Origin: Dehalococcoidia bacterium
GTDB lineage: Bacteria; Chloroflexota; Dehalococcoidia; UBA6926
NCBI GenBank assembly: GCA_030754805.1
Contig: JASLZO010000052.1
Span: 1,690 to 7,508 of the forward strand
DNA: 5,819 nt
Direction of reading: 5' to 3'
The position numbers were made by a program, and so were the translations under genes. The first letter of the stretch is position 1; every line of letters starts with the position of its first letter. Under the pieces are notes generated by a model that saw nothing but the letters and a program-made list of their open reading frames with translations, searched no databases and was not told where the DNA came from. Positions 4,889 through 5,819 of the stretch are shown one piece after another.

Positions 4889-5819
4889 CCGTCGTTGGCC
4901 GCCGCCGCGGCTGGTTCGACTATGATCGCGCTCCAGTCCTCCTCGGACACGGTATCAACCAGGCGCATCCCGGCCGCGGTCAGCGCATCGACCGCCAACG
5001 AGAATCGGTCCGCGGTGATTCCCGATCCGATCAACACGCCACCAGGTGCGACGGCTCGAGACAGCTGAATCGACAATTCGGCGAGCACGTCCGCAGTGAT
5101 ATTCGCGACAACGATGTCGAATCCACCCTCGGGCCACCCCTCTCGGTCCCTACCGAACGGGTCCTGCCCGGCCAACGGAAGGCTTCCTTCTTCCACTTCC
5201 ACACGGCCATTTGCGACACGATTCGACACCATGTTGTCTTGCGCGACGGAGACGGCAACCGGGTCAATCTCGATTGCGCGTACATACTTCGCGCCGAGCT
5301 TCGCGGCGACAATCGCCAAGATTCCGGAGCCGGCGCCGACGTCCAACACGGTGATTCCGTTCGTCACTCGTTGCTCCAATTGGCGAACGCAGAGTCGGGT
5401 TGTGGGATGAAGCCCGGTTCCGAATGCCATTCCGGGATCAAGCGCGATCACGATATCTTCCGGGTCGGGCTCGTAATCTCTCCAGGTCGGCACGACGACC
5501 GTGCGCTCACCTGGCCGGTGAACGTGGAAATGCTCTTTCCATGCGGACTCCCAGTCCTCGTCCGCCACCTCGCGCTCGATAAGGCTGCCGCGCAACGGGC
5601 GAATCATCGCCAGGTATCCGAGCCCGTCCGAAATCTGCCGCCGCGCCGAGTCGACGCGGGCCCCGTTTCCCTCGTCCGCAGGCACATAAGTCGCCACGCG
5701 CACCGTCCGGCCACCGAATTGCAGTTCCTGGGCCCCAATCCGCATGTCGAGCGGGTCGAGTTCCTCCACGGCCACACCGCCATGGCCATGCCTGCTGAAG
5801 AGATCGGCCACTGCCTCCG
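4885..5819 (-). CDS. prmA: Ribosomal protein L11 methyltransferase (5' end outside the window)
   Basis: PrmA uses S-adenosylmethionine to trimethylate ribosomal protein L11 in the cytoplasm. An N-terminal substrate-recognition domain (to about 5580) precedes a class I methyltransferase domain. The PrmA signature LDPGMAFGTGLHPTT lies at about 5443-5399, SAM motif I VLDVGAGSG at about 5350-5324, the acidic residue after strand 2 in AIEIDP, and the catalytic-site NIT of VVANIT near 5100. A GTG at 5811-5809 is a possible start, but the frame stays open to the edge, reading ...EAVADLFSRHGHGGVAVEE. That fits the internal first helix of the family, which normally has some 10-20 residues before it, so the true start is probably outside. 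The C-terminus ends in an Ala-rich tail. It is the first visible gene of the operon with the HAD and membrane-protein genes; the commonly associated dnaJ and rsmE are not in view. Confidence 0.93.
   Translation of the reverse strand, partial: EAVADLFSRHGHGGVAVEELDPLDMRIGAQELQFGGRTVRVATYVPADEGNGARVDSARRQISDGLGYLAMIRPLRGSLIEREVADEDWESAWKEHFHVHRPGERTVVVPTWRDYEPDPEDIVIALDPGMAFGTGLHPTTRLCVRQLEQRVTNGITVLDVGAGSGILAIVAAKLGAKYVRAIEIDPVAVSVAQDNMVSNRVANGRVEVEEGSLPLAGQDPFGRDREGWPEGGFDIVVANITADVLAELSIQLSRAVAPGGVLIGSGITADRFSLAVDALTAAGMRLVDTVSEEDWSAIIVEPAAAAANDG

Noticed and set aside
5809..5811. GTG as the true start of prmA
   Set aside because: GGAGG lies only about 2 nt before it, too close to work as a ribosome site, and the reading frame continues to the edge with residues that fit the family's first helix.

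Overview
The window is moderately GC-rich, densely coded bacterial chromosome with no visible mobile element, CRISPR array or phage module. The short single-domain type of 6-phosphogluconate dehydrogenase, an acyl-CoA dehydrogenase, a tRNA-Glu with anticodon CTC, and a prmA-HAD-membrane protein operon suggest a high-GC environmental lineage. An actinobacterium is the best guess (Acidimicrobiia-like), with Chloroflexota as the alternative. This is inferred from protein style only, since no rRNA or marker phylogeny is present.

Layout from left to right: (1) 1-723 (+) is the 3' part of an unrecognised gene, open from the window edge. It has a Pro/Ser/Thr/Gly-rich linker followed by a compact helical C-terminal domain. 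(2) 720-1022 (-) is a 100-codon hypothetical gene whose stop overlaps the convergent stop of gene 1; its product ends in an Asp/His-rich tail. (3) 1023-1305 is a divergent intergenic region with several inverted repeats. (4) 1306-2217 (+) is 6-phosphogluconate dehydrogenase, probably NAD-linked. (5) 2289-2365 (-) is tRNA-Glu(CTC) with an encoded CCA end. (6) 2474-3682 (+) is an acyl-CoA dehydrogenase family gene with a sigma70-like promoter whose -10 box lies inside a perfect palindrome. (7) 3710-3733 is a strong hairpin terminator between converging genes. (8) The minus-strand operon, in transcription order, is prmA (running off the right edge), a HAD hydrolase and a small two-helix membrane protein. 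Its genes are 4 bp overlapping and 4 bp apart.

Most of the window is ordinary core metabolism and housekeeping: pentose phosphate pathway, acyl-CoA oxidation, a tRNA, and ribosomal protein methylation. I saw no convincing novel multi-gene system. The points most worth a second look are the two mutually exclusive hairpins ahead of the 100-codon gene, the palindrome over the acyl-CoA dehydrogenase promoter, the repositioned catalytic glutamate of that enzyme, the Asp/His tail, and the coupling of prmA to a HAD enzyme and an unknown membrane protein.
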